64,000 nt of DNA from Pseudomonas sp. B21_DOA (GCA_030544685.1 CP086683.1:2914001-2978000); one strand, 5' to 3'; positions 30,732 through 41,810 are shown, counted from the first letter of the stretch. The notes: generated from the letters alone by a model not told the origin. Program-made: numbers and translations.

Positions 30732-32192
30732 TTAGAGCACCGAAGCGGTCTGCGGCAGTTTCGGCTGTTTGTACAGATCCAGCAGCACCTGATCGAGTAC
30801 CGACGAGGCGCCGAACGGGGCCTTGTCGTTGAGGATCGCCACCACCGCCCAGGTATTGCCGTTCACGTCACGGCTGAAACCGGCGATCGCGCGCACGGTG
30901 TTCAGCGTGCCGGTCTTGACGTGGGCTTCACCGCGCATCGCTGTAGTTTTCAGGCGTTTGCGCATGGTCCCGTCGGTACCGGCAATCGGCAGCGAGCTGA
31001 TGTACTCGGCGGCGTACGGGCTGTGCCAGGCGGCCTGCAGCATGTTGGCCATCTCACGCGCGCTGACCCGCTCGGCCCGCGACAGACCGGAGCCGTTTTC
31101 CATCACCAGATGCGGCGCGGTGATGCCTTTCTTCGCCAGCCACTGCCGCACCACGCGTTGCGCGGCCCGGGCGTCGTCACCGTCGGCATCGTTGCGGAAA
31201 CGCTGGCCAAGGCTGAGGAACAGCTGCTGGGCCATGGTGTTGTTACTGTATTTGTTGATGTCGCGGATGATCTCGGCCAGATCCGGCGAGTACGCGCGGG
31301 CGAGCAGTTTGGCGCTGCTCGGCGTTGGCGCCAGACGGTCCTTGCCCTGAATGCTGCCACCCAGTTCCTTCCAGATCGCCCGCACGGCGCCGGCGGTGTA
31401 GGTCGCGTGGTCGAGCAGCGACAGGTAAGTCTGCGAGCTGCAGCCTTCGCCCAACTGGCCGCCAACGGTCACGGTCACGCTGCCATCGGCCTGCGGCACC
31501 GGGTTGTAGCGCACGCCGCCGGTGCATTGCTTGGACGGCAGGGCCTTGACGGTGTTTTCGATACGAATGCTGGCAATCGGCGGCTCCACCGAAATCAACA
31601 CGCGGCCACCGTCATTGCGCGCGACGAAGCGCAGGGCCTTGAGGTTGACCAGCAGCGAATCGGGCTTGACCAGGAACGGCTTGTTGTCGTCGTTGCCGTC
31701 ATCGTTGAATTCCGGCAATTGCGGCTGCACGAAGAAGTTGCGGTCGAGGATCAGGTCGCCGGTGATCTGCGTCACGCCGTTGGCGCGCAGGTCGCGCATC
31801 AACAGCCAGAGTTTCTCCATGTTCAGCTTCGGGTCACCGCCACCCTTGAGGTAGAGGTTGCCGTTGAGAATGCCGCCGCTCAGGTCGCCGTCGGTGTAGA
31901 ACTCGGTTTTCCACTGATGGTTGGGGCCAAGCATTTCCAGCGCCGCGTAAGTGGTGACCAGTTTCATCGTCGAGGCCGGGTTGACCGAGACGTCGGCGTT
32001 GAACACGGTCGGCGTGCCCGGACCGTCGAGCGGCACCATCACCAGCGACAGCGCAGTGGGCTGCAACTTGCTGGCCTTAAGGGCTTTTTCGACGTTCGGG
32101 GTGAGGGAAGTGTTGATGGTGGCAGCGGAGACAGGCAGGGCCAGAGGCAGAAGAAGGCCGGCGAGAAACAGTGGACGCAACGATTTGATCAT
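30732..32192 (-). CDS. dacB: D-alanyl-D-alanine carboxypeptidase/endopeptidase (PBP4, DacB)
   Basis: Class C low-molecular-mass penicillin-binding protein of 486 residues, periplasmic, trimming peptidoglycan cross-links. Signal peptide to about residue 23 (FLAGLLLPLALPVSA). Active-site motifs: STMK (Ser74, Lys77), SNN near 316 and KTG near 424. The first ATG at 32192 is chosen over a TTG two codons upstream. Frame intact. Confidence 0.94.
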   Translation of the reverse strand: MIKSLRPLFLAGLLLPLALPVSAATINTSLTPNVEKALKASKLQPTALSLVMVPLDGPGTPTVFNADVSVNPASTMKLVTTYAALEMLGPNHQWKTEFYTDGDLSGGILNGNLYLKGGGDPKLNMEKLWLLMRDLRANGVTQITGDLILDRNFFVQPQLPEFNDDGNDDNKPFLVKPDSLLVNLKALRFVARNDGGRVLISVEPPIASIRIENTVKALPSKQCTGGVRYNPVPQADGSVTVTVGGQLGEGCSSQTYLSLLDHATYTAGAVRAIWKELGGSIQGKDRLAPTPSSAKLLARAYSPDLAEIIRDINKYSNNTMAQQLFLSLGQRFRNDADGDDARAAQRVVRQWLAKKGITAPHLVMENGSGLSRAERVSAREMANMLQAAWHSPYAAEYISSLPIAGTDGTMRKRLKTTAMRGEAHVKTGTLNTVRAIAGFSRDVNGNTWAVVAILNDKAPFGASSVLDQVLLDLYKQPKLPQTASVL

Positions 32193-32425
32193 ATGCAATA
32201 AAACCCTGCAAAAGAGGGGAAAAAGACGAGGACATGGATGAAAAGGCCCTCAGTGGTCATGAAAGTGTCGGCATTATGCCCCAAGCTGTAACTGCTTGTG
32301 CCGTGTCAGGCCCGGCCAATCGCTTATTTTTTTACAGGCGGTCGGCCGCAGCGGCCAGAGAGTCGGGCAATCGCTGGCTTAAACTGGTAAAGTGCCGGCC
32401 GTTATTACTTAAGAGGATTGTTCCA

Positions 32426-32770
32426 ATGGCGACTAACCGTTCCCAGCGTCTGCGCAAAAAACTGTGCGTTGATGAATTTCAAGAGCTGGGTTTCGAACTG
32501 AACCTGGACTTCAAAGAAGACTTGTCCGAAGAAGCCATTGACGCTTTCCTCGAAGCATTCATCAAAGAAGCCATGGAAGCCAACGGTCTGGGTTATGTTG
32601 GCGGCGACGACTTCGGTCTGGTGTGCCTGCAGAAGCGTGGCTCGGTCAACGAAGAGCAGCGCGCTGCCGTTGAAGCCTGGCTGAAAAACCGCTCCGAGCT
32701 GACCAAGTACGAAGTCAGCCCGCTGCTGGACGTGTGGTATCCGGAAAAGCCGATCAACGCGGCCAAGTGA
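32426..32770 (+). CDS. yggL: YggL-family 50S ribosome-associated protein
   Basis: 114-residue DUF469 protein. Family members bind the 50S subunit in E. coli. It is rich in acidic residues and starts MATNRSQRLRKKLCVDEFQE, with GYVGGDDFGLVCLQKRG in the middle. ATG at 32426 has AGAGGA at the right distance. A strong terminator follows directly. Confidence 0.9.
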   Translation: MATNRSQRLRKKLCVDEFQELGFELNLDFKEDLSEEAIDAFLEAFIKEAMEANGLGYVGGDDFGLVCLQKRGSVNEEQRAAVEAWLKNRSELTKYEVSPLLDVWYPEKPINAAK

Positions 32771-32775
32771 TACTG

Positions 32776-32807
32776 AAAAAACGGCGACCTTCGGGTCGCC
32801 GTTTTTT
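32776..32807 (+). terminator. Rho-independent terminator of yggL
   Basis: AAAAAACGGCGACC/GGTCGCCGTTTTTT with a TTCG loop, immediately after the yggL stop. The A run on the other side makes it usable in both directions. Confidence 0.93.
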
Positions 32808-32812
32808 CGTGG

Positions 32813-32900
32813 ATCAAAAGATCGCAGCCTCGTTTTACTCGTCAGCTCCTACAGGGGAACGCGATCTCCTGTGGGAGCTGCCGAAGGCTGCGATCTTTGC
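32813..32900. repeat. palindromic repeat with GATCGCAGCC ends
   Basis: Outer arms AAAGATCGCAGCCT (32818) and AGGCTGCGATCTTT (32886-32899), with AGCTCCTACAGG / CTGTGGGAGCT inside. A shorter relative lies at 47062-47120. It forms a third family of extragenic palindromes here. Confidence 0.75.
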
Positions 32901-32902
32901 TT

Positions 32903-34092
32903 TTAGTCTTTACGCCAATTCAGAATCACCAGCGTCACCACCCCCGCCACAATCCCCCAGAACGCCGAACCAATGGAAAACAGCGTCAACCCCGACGCCG
33001 TGACCATAAAGGTGATCAACGCCGCTTCCCGTTCCTTCACCTCGCTCATGGCAATGCTCAAGCCATTGATGATCGAGCCGAACAACGCCAGCGCAGCAAT
33101 CGACAGCACCAGTTCTTTCGGCAACGCCGCAAACAATGCCGCCAACGTCGCGCCGAACACCCCGGCAATCCCGTAGAACACCCCGCACCACACCGCGGCG
33201 GTGTAGCGCTTGTTGCGATCTTCGTGGGCATGCGGGCCGGTGCAGATCGCTGCGCTGATGGCCGCGAGGTTGATGCCGTGGGAGCCGAACGGCGCCAGCA
33301 ACAGCGAGGCGATGCCGGTGGTAGTGATCAGCGGCGAGGCCGGGACGTTATAGCCATCGGCACGCAGCACGGCGATGCCGGGCATGTTCTGCGAGGTCAT
33401 CGCCACCACGAACAGCGGAATGCCAATGCTGATGGTCGCCGCCAGGGAAAAATGTGGCGTAGTCCAGACCGGCGTGGCCACTTCCAGATGAAAGGCGCTG
33501 AAATCCAGCAGCCCCATCAAGCCCGACAGTGCAGTGCCGATCAGCAGCGCCGCGAGCACGGCATAGCGTGGCGACAGGCGCTTGACCACCAGATAGGTGA
33601 AGAACATCCCCAGCACCAGCCCGGTACGGTGTTGCGCGGCGACGAAGATTTCGCTGCCGATCTTGAACAGAATCCCTGCCAGCAAGGCCGCCGCCAAAGA
33701 GGCCGGGATCTTTTTACCAGCCGTTCGAAGCTGCCGGTCAGGCCGCAGATCGTCACCAGCACCGCGCACGTGATGTAGGCGCCGATCGCCTCGCCGTAAC
33801 TGACGCCGCCCAGGCTGGTGATCAGCAACGCCGCGCCGGGGGTCGACCAGGCGATGGTGATCGGTGTGCGATAGCGCAGCGACAGACCGATCGAACATAC
33901 GGCCATGCCAATCGAAATCGCCCAGATCCACGAAGAAATCTGCCCGCTGCTCAGGCCGGCCGCTTGCCCGGCCTGGAACATCAGCACCAGCGAACTGGTG
34001 TAGCCGGTCATCATCGCGATGAAACCGGCAACGATGGCGGAAGGCGAAGTGTCTGCGAGCGGGCGCAGGCGGGCGTGGGTGGCGTCGGTCAT
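32903..34092 (-). CDS. benE: BenE-family benzoate/H+ symporter-like transporter
   Basis: 396-residue inner-membrane transporter with 10 or more hydrophobic segments, BenE family (GFIAMMTGYTSSLVLMFQAG, TPITIAWSTPGAALLITS, AAICTGPHAHEDRNKRY). A one-base loss in the T run at 33711-33715 (plus strand) breaks the frame after ERLVK; restoring it gives KIPASLAAALLAGILFKIGS. Start MTDATHARLRPL at 34092. No aromatic catabolic genes lie nearby, so its substrate is open; the neighbouring purine genes suggest nothing specific for this family. Confidence 0.88.
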
Positions 34093-34137
34093 GACGGCGG
34101 TGTTCCTTATACCAATGGAGATGTCCCTTTGACGCAA

Positions 34138-34232
34138 TCCCTGTAGGAGTGAGCCTGCTCGCGATGGCGGTGTGTCAGTCGAATTATTGCTGAATGACAC
34201 ACCGCCATCGCGAGCAGGCTCACTCCTACGGG
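34138..34232. repeat. REPIN, divergent (GTAGGAGTGAGCC) type
   Basis: Almost perfect long palindrome: TGTAGGAGTGAGCCTGCTCG and its inverted copy, followed by ATGGCGGTGTGTCA / TGACACACCGCCAT arms. It lies between benE and the gntR gene. Confidence 0.88.
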
Positions 34233-34341
34233 GATTGTGCGTAGAAGGCGGATTCTGCGATCAAGCCTAAACTCAAACCTGACAAACCGTTGCAATACAG
34301 CCGCAGGCGCAAACAGCCGTACAGTCGTGTTGCCACCATTC

Positions 34342-34353
34342 ATTGTGTACAAT
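34342..34353 (+). promoter_or_regulatory. candidate GntR/FCD operator
   Basis: ATTGTGTACAAT is nearly the TTGT-N2-ACAA dyad that many FCD-type GntR regulators recognise. It lies 93 bases upstream of the gntR start and may serve autoregulation. Confidence 0.45.
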
Positions 34354-34445
34354 CGCGCTGTTTTTTACGCGATACTTGCCAGCGACCTACTGTGCCGTAT
34401 TACAGTCACGGTCTATTCGCCGCAGCTTTCCCGACTCGAGTGCCC

Positions 34446-35208
34446 ATGAACGAACAGTTGCAACCCCTCAAGAAACAACCGCGAGCAGGCAAAGCCGGCC
34501 GCAGTGGAACCCAGGACGATATTGTCTACGCGCATATCTTCGAGGCCATCCTCGAACAGCGTCTGGCGCCCGGCACCAAATTGAGCGAAGAAGCGCTGGG
34601 GAAATCTTCGGGTCAGCCGCACCATCATTCGCCGCGCGCTGTCGCGTCTGGCCCATGAAGGCGTGGTGCTGTTGCGGCCGAACCGTGGCGCCGTCGTCGC
34701 CAGCCCGAGTGTTGAGGAAGCGCGTCAGGTGTTTCTCGCCCGGCGTCTGGTCGAGCGGGCGATCACTGAATTGGCGGTGCAACATGCCACTGCCGAGCAG
34801 ATCGCCGAGCTGCGGCAGATGGTCAACGATGAGCGCGACAGTTTCTCGCGCGGCGATCGCGGCGCCGGTATTCGGCTGTCGGGCGAATTCCACCTGAAGC
34901 TGGCGGAGGCGGCGATGAACGCGCCGTTGATCAGCTTCCAGCGCAGCCTGGTGTCGCAGACTTCATTGATCATCGCCCAGTACGAAAGCGGCAACCGCTC
35001 GCATTGCTCGTACGATGAACACACGCAGTTGATCGACGCGATCGAGAAACGCGACGGTGAGCTGGCGGTGAACCTGATGATGCATCACATGGATCACATC
35101 GACAGCAAGCTCAACCTCGACGAGGAAGGCGCGTCGGATGATCTGCATGCGGTGTTCTCGCATTTGTTGCAGACCAAGAAGCCGGGGCGTCCAGCGACCA
35201 AGCTCTGA
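34446..35208 (+). CDS. GntR-family (FCD) transcriptional regulator
   Basis: 254-residue regulator. N-terminal winged helix (IVYAHIFEAILEQRLAPGTK, then after repair GVSRTIIRRALSRLAHEG) and C-terminal FCD ligand domain with the metal-type residues in LSGEFHLKLAEAA and SCYDEH-like HCSYDEHTQLIDAI. Two one-base losses, G run 34598-34601 and GGG at 34610-34612, break the recognition helix; restoring both gives LGEIFGVSRTIIRR. It lies next to guaD and the xdh genes, so control of purine catabolism is likely but inferred. Confidence 0.88.
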
Positions 35209-35221
35209 ACTCATTGATGCA

Positions 35222-35259
35222 AAAAAATCCCCGCAGCTGGAAAGGTGCGGGGATTTTTT
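35222..35259 (+). terminator. Rho-independent terminator of gntR
   Basis: AAAAAATCCCCGCA/TGCGGGGATTTTTT with a 10-base loop, about 13 bases after the stop codon. It can also act on the opposite strand for guaD. Confidence 0.92.
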
Positions 35260-35267
35260 GCCTGACT

Positions 35268-35369
35268 GATCGTTCCCACGCTCTGCGTGGGAATGCAGCC
35301 CGTGACGCTCCGCGTCACTGGACGCGGAGCGTCCCTTGAGGCATTCCCACGCAGAGCGTGGGAACGATC
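35268..35369. repeat. long palindromic repeat, GATCGTTCCCACGC type
   Basis: 102-bp palindrome with ends GATCGTTCCCACGCTCTGCG and its reverse complement, and inner GGACGCTCC-like arms. A 112-bp relative lies at 62049-62160. Confidence 0.88.
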
Positions 35370-35382
35370 AGCACGAAGAGGC

Positions 35383-36685
35383 TTATCGCTGATGCACCAG
35401 CGCCCCCGCAGCGTAAGTCTGCTGCACCGTCCGGTCATCACCCAAGGTCATCAACACAAACAACGTCTCGGCAATGTTATTGGACTGCTTCAAGCGATAA
35501 CTCAGGAGCGGCGTGGCGTTGTAATCCAGTACCAGGAAGTCTGCATCACTGCCAGGTTGCAGGTTGCCGATCCTGTCTTCCAGGCGCAGCGCCCGCGCGC
35601 CACCCAGCGTTGCCAGGTACAGCGACTTGAACGGGCTCAGGCGCGCGCCTTGCAGTTGCATCACTTTGTACGCTTCGTTCAGCGTCTGCAGCAGCGAGAA
35701 ACTGGTGCCGCCGCCAACGTCGGTGCCGAGGCCGACGTTGAGCTTGTGTTTTTCCGCCATCGGCAGGTTGAACAGGCCGCTGCCGAGGAACAGGTTCGAG
35801 GTCGGGCAGAACGAGATCGCCGAGCCGGTTTCTGCCAGTCGCGCGCATTCTTCGTCACACAAGTGCACGCCGTGGGCAAACACCGAGCGTTCGCCGAGCA
35901 ACTGGTAGTGATCGTAGACGTCGAGGTAGCCCTTGCGCTCCGGAAACAGCTCTTTGACCCACTCGATTTCCTTGAGGTTTTCGCTGATGTGGGTCTGCAT
36001 GTACAGATCCGGATATTCCGTCAGCAGTTGCCCGGCGAGGGTCAGTTGTTCCGGGGTGCTGGTGGGGCGAAGCGCGGCGTCACCGCATAGTGCAAACGGC
36101 CCTTGCCGTGCCAGCGCTCGATCAGCGCCTTGCTGTCGACGTAGCTGGATTCAGCGGTATCGACCAGATAATCCGGGGCATTGCGGTCCATCATCACCTT
36201 GCCGGCGATCATGCGCAGGTCGAGCTTCTCGGCCGCCTCGAAAAACGAATTCACCGATTGCGGATGCACGCTGCCGAACACCAGCGCCGTGGTGGTGCCG
36301 TTGCGCAGCAATTCCTTGATGAAAATATCGGCCACTTCGTCGGCGTGGGCCTTGTCGCCAAACTGGCTTTCGCAGGGAAGGTGTAGGTGTTCAGCCAGTC
36401 GAGCAATTGCTCGCCATAGGAGCCGACCATCCCGGTTTGCGGCAGGTGAATGTGCGTGTCGATGAAGCCCGGAGTGATCAGCGCATCCTGATAATGGTTG
36501 ATCTCGATATCCGCCGGCAGGGTCGGCAGCAGTTCGCTGGCGTGGCCGAGGGCGCTGATCTTGCCGTCATCGACCACCAGCAGGCCGTCCTCGAAATATT
36601 CGTAGGAGGCTTCGATGCCGACTTCGGCAGGGTCGGCAATGCTGTGCAGAATGGCGGCGCGGTAGGCTTTGCGAGTCAGAGGCAT
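35383..36685 (-). CDS. guaD: guanine deaminase GuaD
   Basis: 434-residue zinc amidohydrolase converting guanine to xanthine and ammonia. N-terminus MPLTRKAYRAAILHSIADPA; metal-binding DTHIHLPQTG near residue 80; QTHISENLKEIEWVKELFP; AHGVHLCDEE; and GLGTDVGGGTSFSLL with the catalytic Asp. Two one-base losses break the frame: GGG at 36375-36377 and the G run at 36064-36067 (plus strand). Repair joins TYTFPCESQFGDKAHADE and TPRFAPTSTPEQLTLAG. It lies 13 bases after xdhC, whose product chain it feeds with xanthine. Confidence 0.94.
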
Positions 36686-36698
36686 GAGGGTTCTCTAA

Positions 36699-37555
36699 TC
36701 AGTTTGAGGCTTTGAGTTTGGCGGACTGGCTGCGGCGCGAGGCGGGCAGCAGTCGGGCAATCGGTTCGGCGCGGGCGCTGTGCTGGCCGAAATTGGCGTT
36801 GTAAGTGGCGATTATTTCGCCGGCGATGGAGATGGCGATTTCCACAGGCAGTTTGCCTTTGACTTCGCCGATGCCCATCGGGCAGCGCATGCGCTGCACC
36901 ACGCTCGGGTCGAAACCACGATCACGCAGACGGTGTTCGAATTTGGCGCGTTTGGTTTTCGAGCCGATCAGGCCGAACCAGGTGAAATCGTTGCGCTTGA
37001 GAATCGCGGCGGTCAGTTCCAGATCAAGCTGATGGTTGTGGGTCATGACGATGCAGTAGCTGCCGGCGGGCAGGTCATCGACTTCATCCACCGGTTCTTC
37101 GCTGACGATTTTACGCACGCCGTGGGGACGTGTTCAGGGAACTCCGCCTCGCGCGAATCGATCCAGCGCACCCGGCAGGGAAGGCTGGCCAGCAGCGGGA
37201 CGAGGGCGCGACCGACGTGGCCGGCACCGAACACGGCAATCTGCGCCTGGACCTGGCCCATCGGTTCGAACAGCAACACCGTGGCACCGCCGCAGCACTG
37301 GCCGAGGCTGGCGCCGAGGCTGAAGCGCTCCAGATGGGTGTCCTGCTTGCCGCTGGCGAGCATGTCGCGGGCGATCTGCATGGCTTTGAACTCCAGATGC
37401 CCGCCACCGATGGTGTCGAACAGGCGGTCGGCGCTGACGACCATTTTCGAGCCGGCGTTGCGTGGCGTCGAGCCGAGTTCTTCGATGATCGTCACCAGCA
37501 CACAGGGCTCGCCCTGGTTCTGCAGGTCGGCGAGGGCGTCGATCCAGTTGTACAT
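36699..37555 (-). CDS. xdhC: xanthine dehydrogenase accessory protein XdhC
   Basis: 285-residue chaperone that binds molybdenum cofactor and inserts the sulphurated form into xanthine dehydrogenase. Features: LGSTPRNAGSKMVV, IGGGHLEFKAMQIA, CCGGATVLLFEP, and the Rossmann-like AVFGAGHVGRALVPLL. A one-base loss in the G run at 37124-37127 (plus strand) breaks the frame after EHVP; repair gives HGVRKIVSEEPVDEV. Start at 37555. It follows xdhB after a REPIN. Confidence 0.92.
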
Positions 37556-37589
37556 ATGTCACCCCTACAACATCGTTGTCTGTTCGGGC

Positions 37590-37686
37590 CTATTCGCTGG
37601 CAAGCCAGCTCCCACAGGATTTGTGTTGAATCCAAATTCTGTGAGCACCACAAAACCCTGTGGGAGCTGGCTTGCCAGCGAATGGC
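37590..37686. repeat. REPIN, CTGGCTTGCCAG variant
   Basis: Inverted REP pair with core AGCTGGCTTGCCAGCGAAT, between xdhC and the end of xdhB. It lies inside the xdh gene run, so the genes are either cotranscribed through it or it separates two transcripts. Confidence 0.9.
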
Positions 37687-37698
37687 CGCGCCTCGGTC

Positions 37699-40097
37699 CT
37701 AGAGCGGAGCCAGCTCGGTTTCAGCTGCGACGGCTTTCACCGCTTTGAGCTGGCGCATCTGCTCACAGCCCCACAACACCCGCTCCGGTGTGGCCGGGGC
37801 GTCGATTTGCGGCTGATGCTGATAATCACCGAGGCTCGCCACCGCGTCCTTGATCGCGCACCACGCGGCGATGCCGAGCATGAACGGCGGTTCACCGACG
37901 GCTTTGGAATGGAACACCGTGTCTTCCGGGTTCTTGCGGTTTTCCACCAGTTTCACCCGCAGATCCAGTGGCATGTCCGCCACCGCCGGGATCTTGTAGC
38001 TGGCCGGGCCGTTGGTCATCAGCTTGCCTTTGTTGTTCCAGACCAGCTCTTCCATGGTCAGCCAGCCCATGCCTTGGACAAAGCCACCCTCGACTTGACC
38101 AATGTCGATCGACGGGTTCAGCGAGGCGCCGACGTCATGCAGGATGTCGGTGCGCAGCATCTTGTATTCGCCGGTCAGGGTGTCGACGATCACTTCGCAG
38201 CAGGCCGCGCCGAAAGCGAAGTAATAGAAAGGACGCCCACGCGCCTGACTGCGGTCGTAATAGATTTTCGGGGTCTTGTAGAAGCCAGTGCTCGACAGCG
38301 AAACCTGATTGAAATACGCCTGCTGGATCAGCGCTTCGAAGGTCAGGATCTGCTCGCGGACCCGCACGTGGCCGTTGCGGAATTCGACGTCTTCTTCGCT
38401 GACCTTGTAGTGCCGTGCGGCGAATTCGACCAGGCGTTGCTTGATCGTCTGTGCTGCGTTCTGCGCGGCCTTGCCGTTCAGGTCGGCGCCGCTGGAGGCT
38501 GCGGTCGGCGAGGTGTTCGGCACTTTGTCGGTGTTGGTCGCAGTGATCTGCACACGGTCGATTTCGACCTGAAACACTTCCGCCACGACCTGCGCGACTT
38601 TGGTGTTCAGGCCCTGACCCATTTCCGTGCCGCCGTGGTTCAAGTGGATGCTGCCGTCGGTGTAGATGTGGATCAGCGCACCGGCCTGATTGAGGAAACT
38701 GGCGGTGAAGGAAATACCGAACTTCACCGGCGTCAGCGCCAGACCTTTTTCAGGATCGGGCTGTTGGCGTTGTAGCGACGGATCGCTTCACGACGCTCGG
38801 CGTACTGGCTGCTTTCTTCCAGTTCGGCGGTCATCTCTTCGAGCATGTTGTGCTCGACGGTCTGGTAGTAATGGGTGACGTTGCGCTCGGTCTTGCCGTA
38901 GTAGTTGGCCTTGCGCACCGCCAGCGGGTCGAGCTTCAAGTGCCGGGCAATCGCATCCATCACTTCTTCGATGGCGACCATGCCTTGCGGGCCACCGAAA
39001 CCACGGTAAGCGGTGTTCGACGCGGTGTTGGTCTTGCAGCGGTGGCCGTTGATGGTTGCATCGCCGAGGTAGTAGGAGTTGTCCGAGTGGAACATCGCCC
39101 GATCAACGATCGAGGCGGACAAGTCCGGCGAGCAGCCGCAGTTGCCGGCCAGCTCCATGTTGATCCCGTGCAGACGGCCGCTGCTGTCGAAACCGACGTC
39201 GTATTCGACGTAGAACGGGTGGCGCTTGCCGGTCATCAGCATGTCTTCGACGCGCGGCAGGCGCATCTTGGTCGGTTGGCCGGTGAGGTGCGCGACCACC
39301 GCGCACAGGCACGCCGGGCTCGCGGCCTGGGTTTCCTTGCCACCGAAACCACCGCCCATGCGGCGCATGTCGACGACGATCTTGTTCATCGACACGTCGA
39401 GCACTTCGGCGACCAGTTTCTGCACTTCGGTCGGGTTCTGCGTCGAGCAGTAGACGATCATGCCGCCGTCTTCGGTGGGCATTACCGAGGAGATTTGTGT
39501 CTCCAGATAAAAGTGCTCCTGGCCGCCAATGTGCAGCGTGCCCTGAATGCGGTGCTCTGCGGTTGCCAGCGCCGAAGCCGAGTCGCCGCGCTGATGGGTG
39601 TGGCTGTCGAGCACGAAATGGCGTTTGCGCAGGGCTTCGACGACGTCGAGCACCGGTTCCAGATCTTCGTATTCAATGATCGCCGCCATCGCCGCTTTGC
39701 GCGCGGTTTCCAGATCTTTCGCCGCGACCGCCAGTACCGGTTGGCCGACGAACTGCACGTCATCGATGGCCAGCAGCGGATCGCCCGGCATCAGCGGGCC
39801 GATGTCTTTCAGGCCCGGCACGTCTTCGTGGGTGATGACAATGCGCACGCCTTCGAAGGCGTAGCACGGCTGCGTGTCGATGCTAAGGATTTTCGCGTGG
39901 GCGCGGTCCGACAGGCGCGCATACAGGTGCAACTGATTGGGAAATTCCAGGCGATCATCGATGTACTGCGCTTCACCGGACACATGCTTGGCGGCGCTGT
40001 CGTGCTTGACGCTGCGGCCGACACCGGTGGTCAGGTCCTTGGCGAACAGTTCGGCCAGTTCAGCCTGGGTCTTCTCTACGGCGTGATGGTTAGACAT
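37699..40097 (-). CDS. xdhB: xanthine dehydrogenase, molybdopterin-binding subunit XdhB
   Basis: 799-residue catalytic subunit oxidising hypoxanthine and xanthine to urate. MoCo signatures: MRRMGGGFGGKETQAASP, NTAYRGFGGPQGMVAIEEVM and HGGTEMGQGLNTKVAQVV; the C-terminal AVGEPPFMLG has the conserved catalytic Glu. A one-base loss in the T run at 38746-38750 (plus strand) breaks the frame after PILKK; repair gives GLALTPVKFGISFTASF. Start MSNHHAVEKTQAEL at 40097 overlaps the xdhA end by 8 bases, so coupling is likely. Confidence 0.95.
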
Positions 40098-41543
40098 AAG
40101 CGGTCACCCGAGTCTCGATGTGCGGTGTTTGCAGTTCGATGAAGTATTTGCGCAGCAGATTCTGCGCGCTGAGCAGGCGATATTCCTTGCTGGCACGGAA
40201 GTCCGAGAGCGGCGTGAAATCTTCGGCCAGCGCGGCGCAGGCGCGTTCGATCACGGCGTTGTTGAACGGCGCGCCTCGCAACACGGCTTCGCAGTGCGCA
40301 GCGCGTTTCGGAATCGCCGCCATGCCGCCGAAGGCCACTCGGGCGTCGCTGATCACGCCATTTTCCACGCGCAGATTGAAGGCAGCGCAGACGGCGGAGA
40401 TGTCGTCGTCCAGGCGCTTCGACACTTTATAGGCGCGGAACAACTGCTCGGCGCTGGCGCGCGGGACGATGATTTTTTCGATGAATTCGCTTTCCTGCCG
40501 CGCGGTGACGCGGTAGTCGATGAAGTAATCTTCCAGGTTCAAGGTGCGGCGGGTCTCGCCTTTGCACAGCACGATCTGCGCGCCGAGGGCGATCAGCAGC
40601 GGTGGCGAGTCACCGATCGGCGAGGCGTTGCCGATGTTGCCGCCGAGGGTGCCCTGGTTGCGGATTTGCAGCGAGGCGAAGCGATGCAGCAATTCGCCGA
40701 AGTCCGGATATTCGGCATTCAACGCCTCGTAGCAGTCGGAGAGGGCGGTGGCGGCGCCGATTTCGATGCGGTCTGCGAAGGTTTCGATGCGCTTCATTTC
40801 GGCGACGTTGCCGACGTAGATCATCACCGGCAGGGTGCGGTGGAACTGGGTGACTTCCAGCGCCAGATCGGTGCCGCCGGCGAGCAGTCGGGCTTGTGGA
40901 TAAGCGTCGTAGAGGTCGGCCAGGTCAGCGACGGTCAGCGGCACCAGGCAGCGTTTGTCACCGCTGTTGAGTTCACCGATATCGGTCGGCGCGATAGCCT
41001 TGAGGCGGGCGATGGTTTCGGCTTCGCGGGCGTCGAATTGATCCGCAGGCTTGGCGCAGCAGGATTGTTCGGCAGCGGCCAGAATAGGGCGGTAGCCAGT
41101 GCAGCGGCAGAGGTTGCCGGCGAGCGCTTCGTGGGCCTTGGCCTGATCCGGCGCATCGCTGTTCTTTTGCAGGGCGAACAGCGACATCACGAAACCGGGG
41201 TGCAGAAGCCGCACTGCGAACCGTGACACTCGACCATGGCTTTCTGCACGCTGTGCAGTTCGCCCTTGTGCTTGAGGTCTTCAACGCTGATCAGTTGTTT
41301 GCCGTGCAGGGACGAGACGAAAGTCAGGCACGAATTGAGGCTGCGATAGCGAATGTGTTCACGCCCCGTGTCATCGGTCTGCAACTCGCCTACTACCACA
41401 GTGCAGGCGCCGCAGTCGCCGCTGGCGCAACCTTCTTTGGTGCCGGGCTTGCCCACGTGTTCGCGCAGGTAATTGAGCACAGTCAGATTCGGGTCCAGGG
41501 CGTGCTCGCTACGGAGTTCCTGGTTAAGTAAAAACTGGATCAC
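40090..41543 (-). CDS. xdhA: xanthine dehydrogenase, FeS/FAD subunit XdhA
   Basis: 484-residue small subunit. N-terminal ferredoxin-like [2Fe-2S] domain with GCASGDCGACTVVV; helical [2Fe-2S] domain with QCGFCTPGF and NLCRCTGYRPI; FAD-binding domain with ARLLAGGTDLALEV and TLGGNIGNASPIGDSPP. A one-base loss at 41195-41196 (CC for CCC on the plus strand) breaks the frame at CTPG. The start is GTG at 41543. First gene of the xdhA-xdhB-xdhC-guaD run. Confidence 0.95.
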
Positions 41544-41601
41544 GGAAGGCCTCGCAGACTCATTATTGTTGTTAACCGACGTGAACCGAATTTAGCAGGT
41601 C

Positions 41602-41638
41602 TGACTTTTCGGTCAATGGTTTTCTGACTTAAAGGTCA
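41602..41638. promoter_or_regulatory. two tandem TGAC-N6-GTCA dyads
   Basis: TGACTTTTCGGTCA at 41602-41615 and TGACTTAAAGGTCA at 41625-41638, 23 bases apart from start to start, about two helical turns. They lie 59-95 bases upstream of xdhA, in the gap shared with the divergent GntR gene. A regulator binding as two dimers on one face is a natural reading. Confidence 0.55.
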
Positions 41639-41810
41639 GGAAAATCCGTTTCGTCGATCAACAGCGTGTCTATTCAGTATTGACCTTCATCGGTCACTGC
41701 GCTTTTTGCGGGATTCGTGCCAAAAACCGCTGAGTGGGCACTCCGCCATGACCGTGCTTATGCGCTACACTGCGCCGCTTGTGCAGATCGATAGAGTTTG
41801 AAGGACAACC

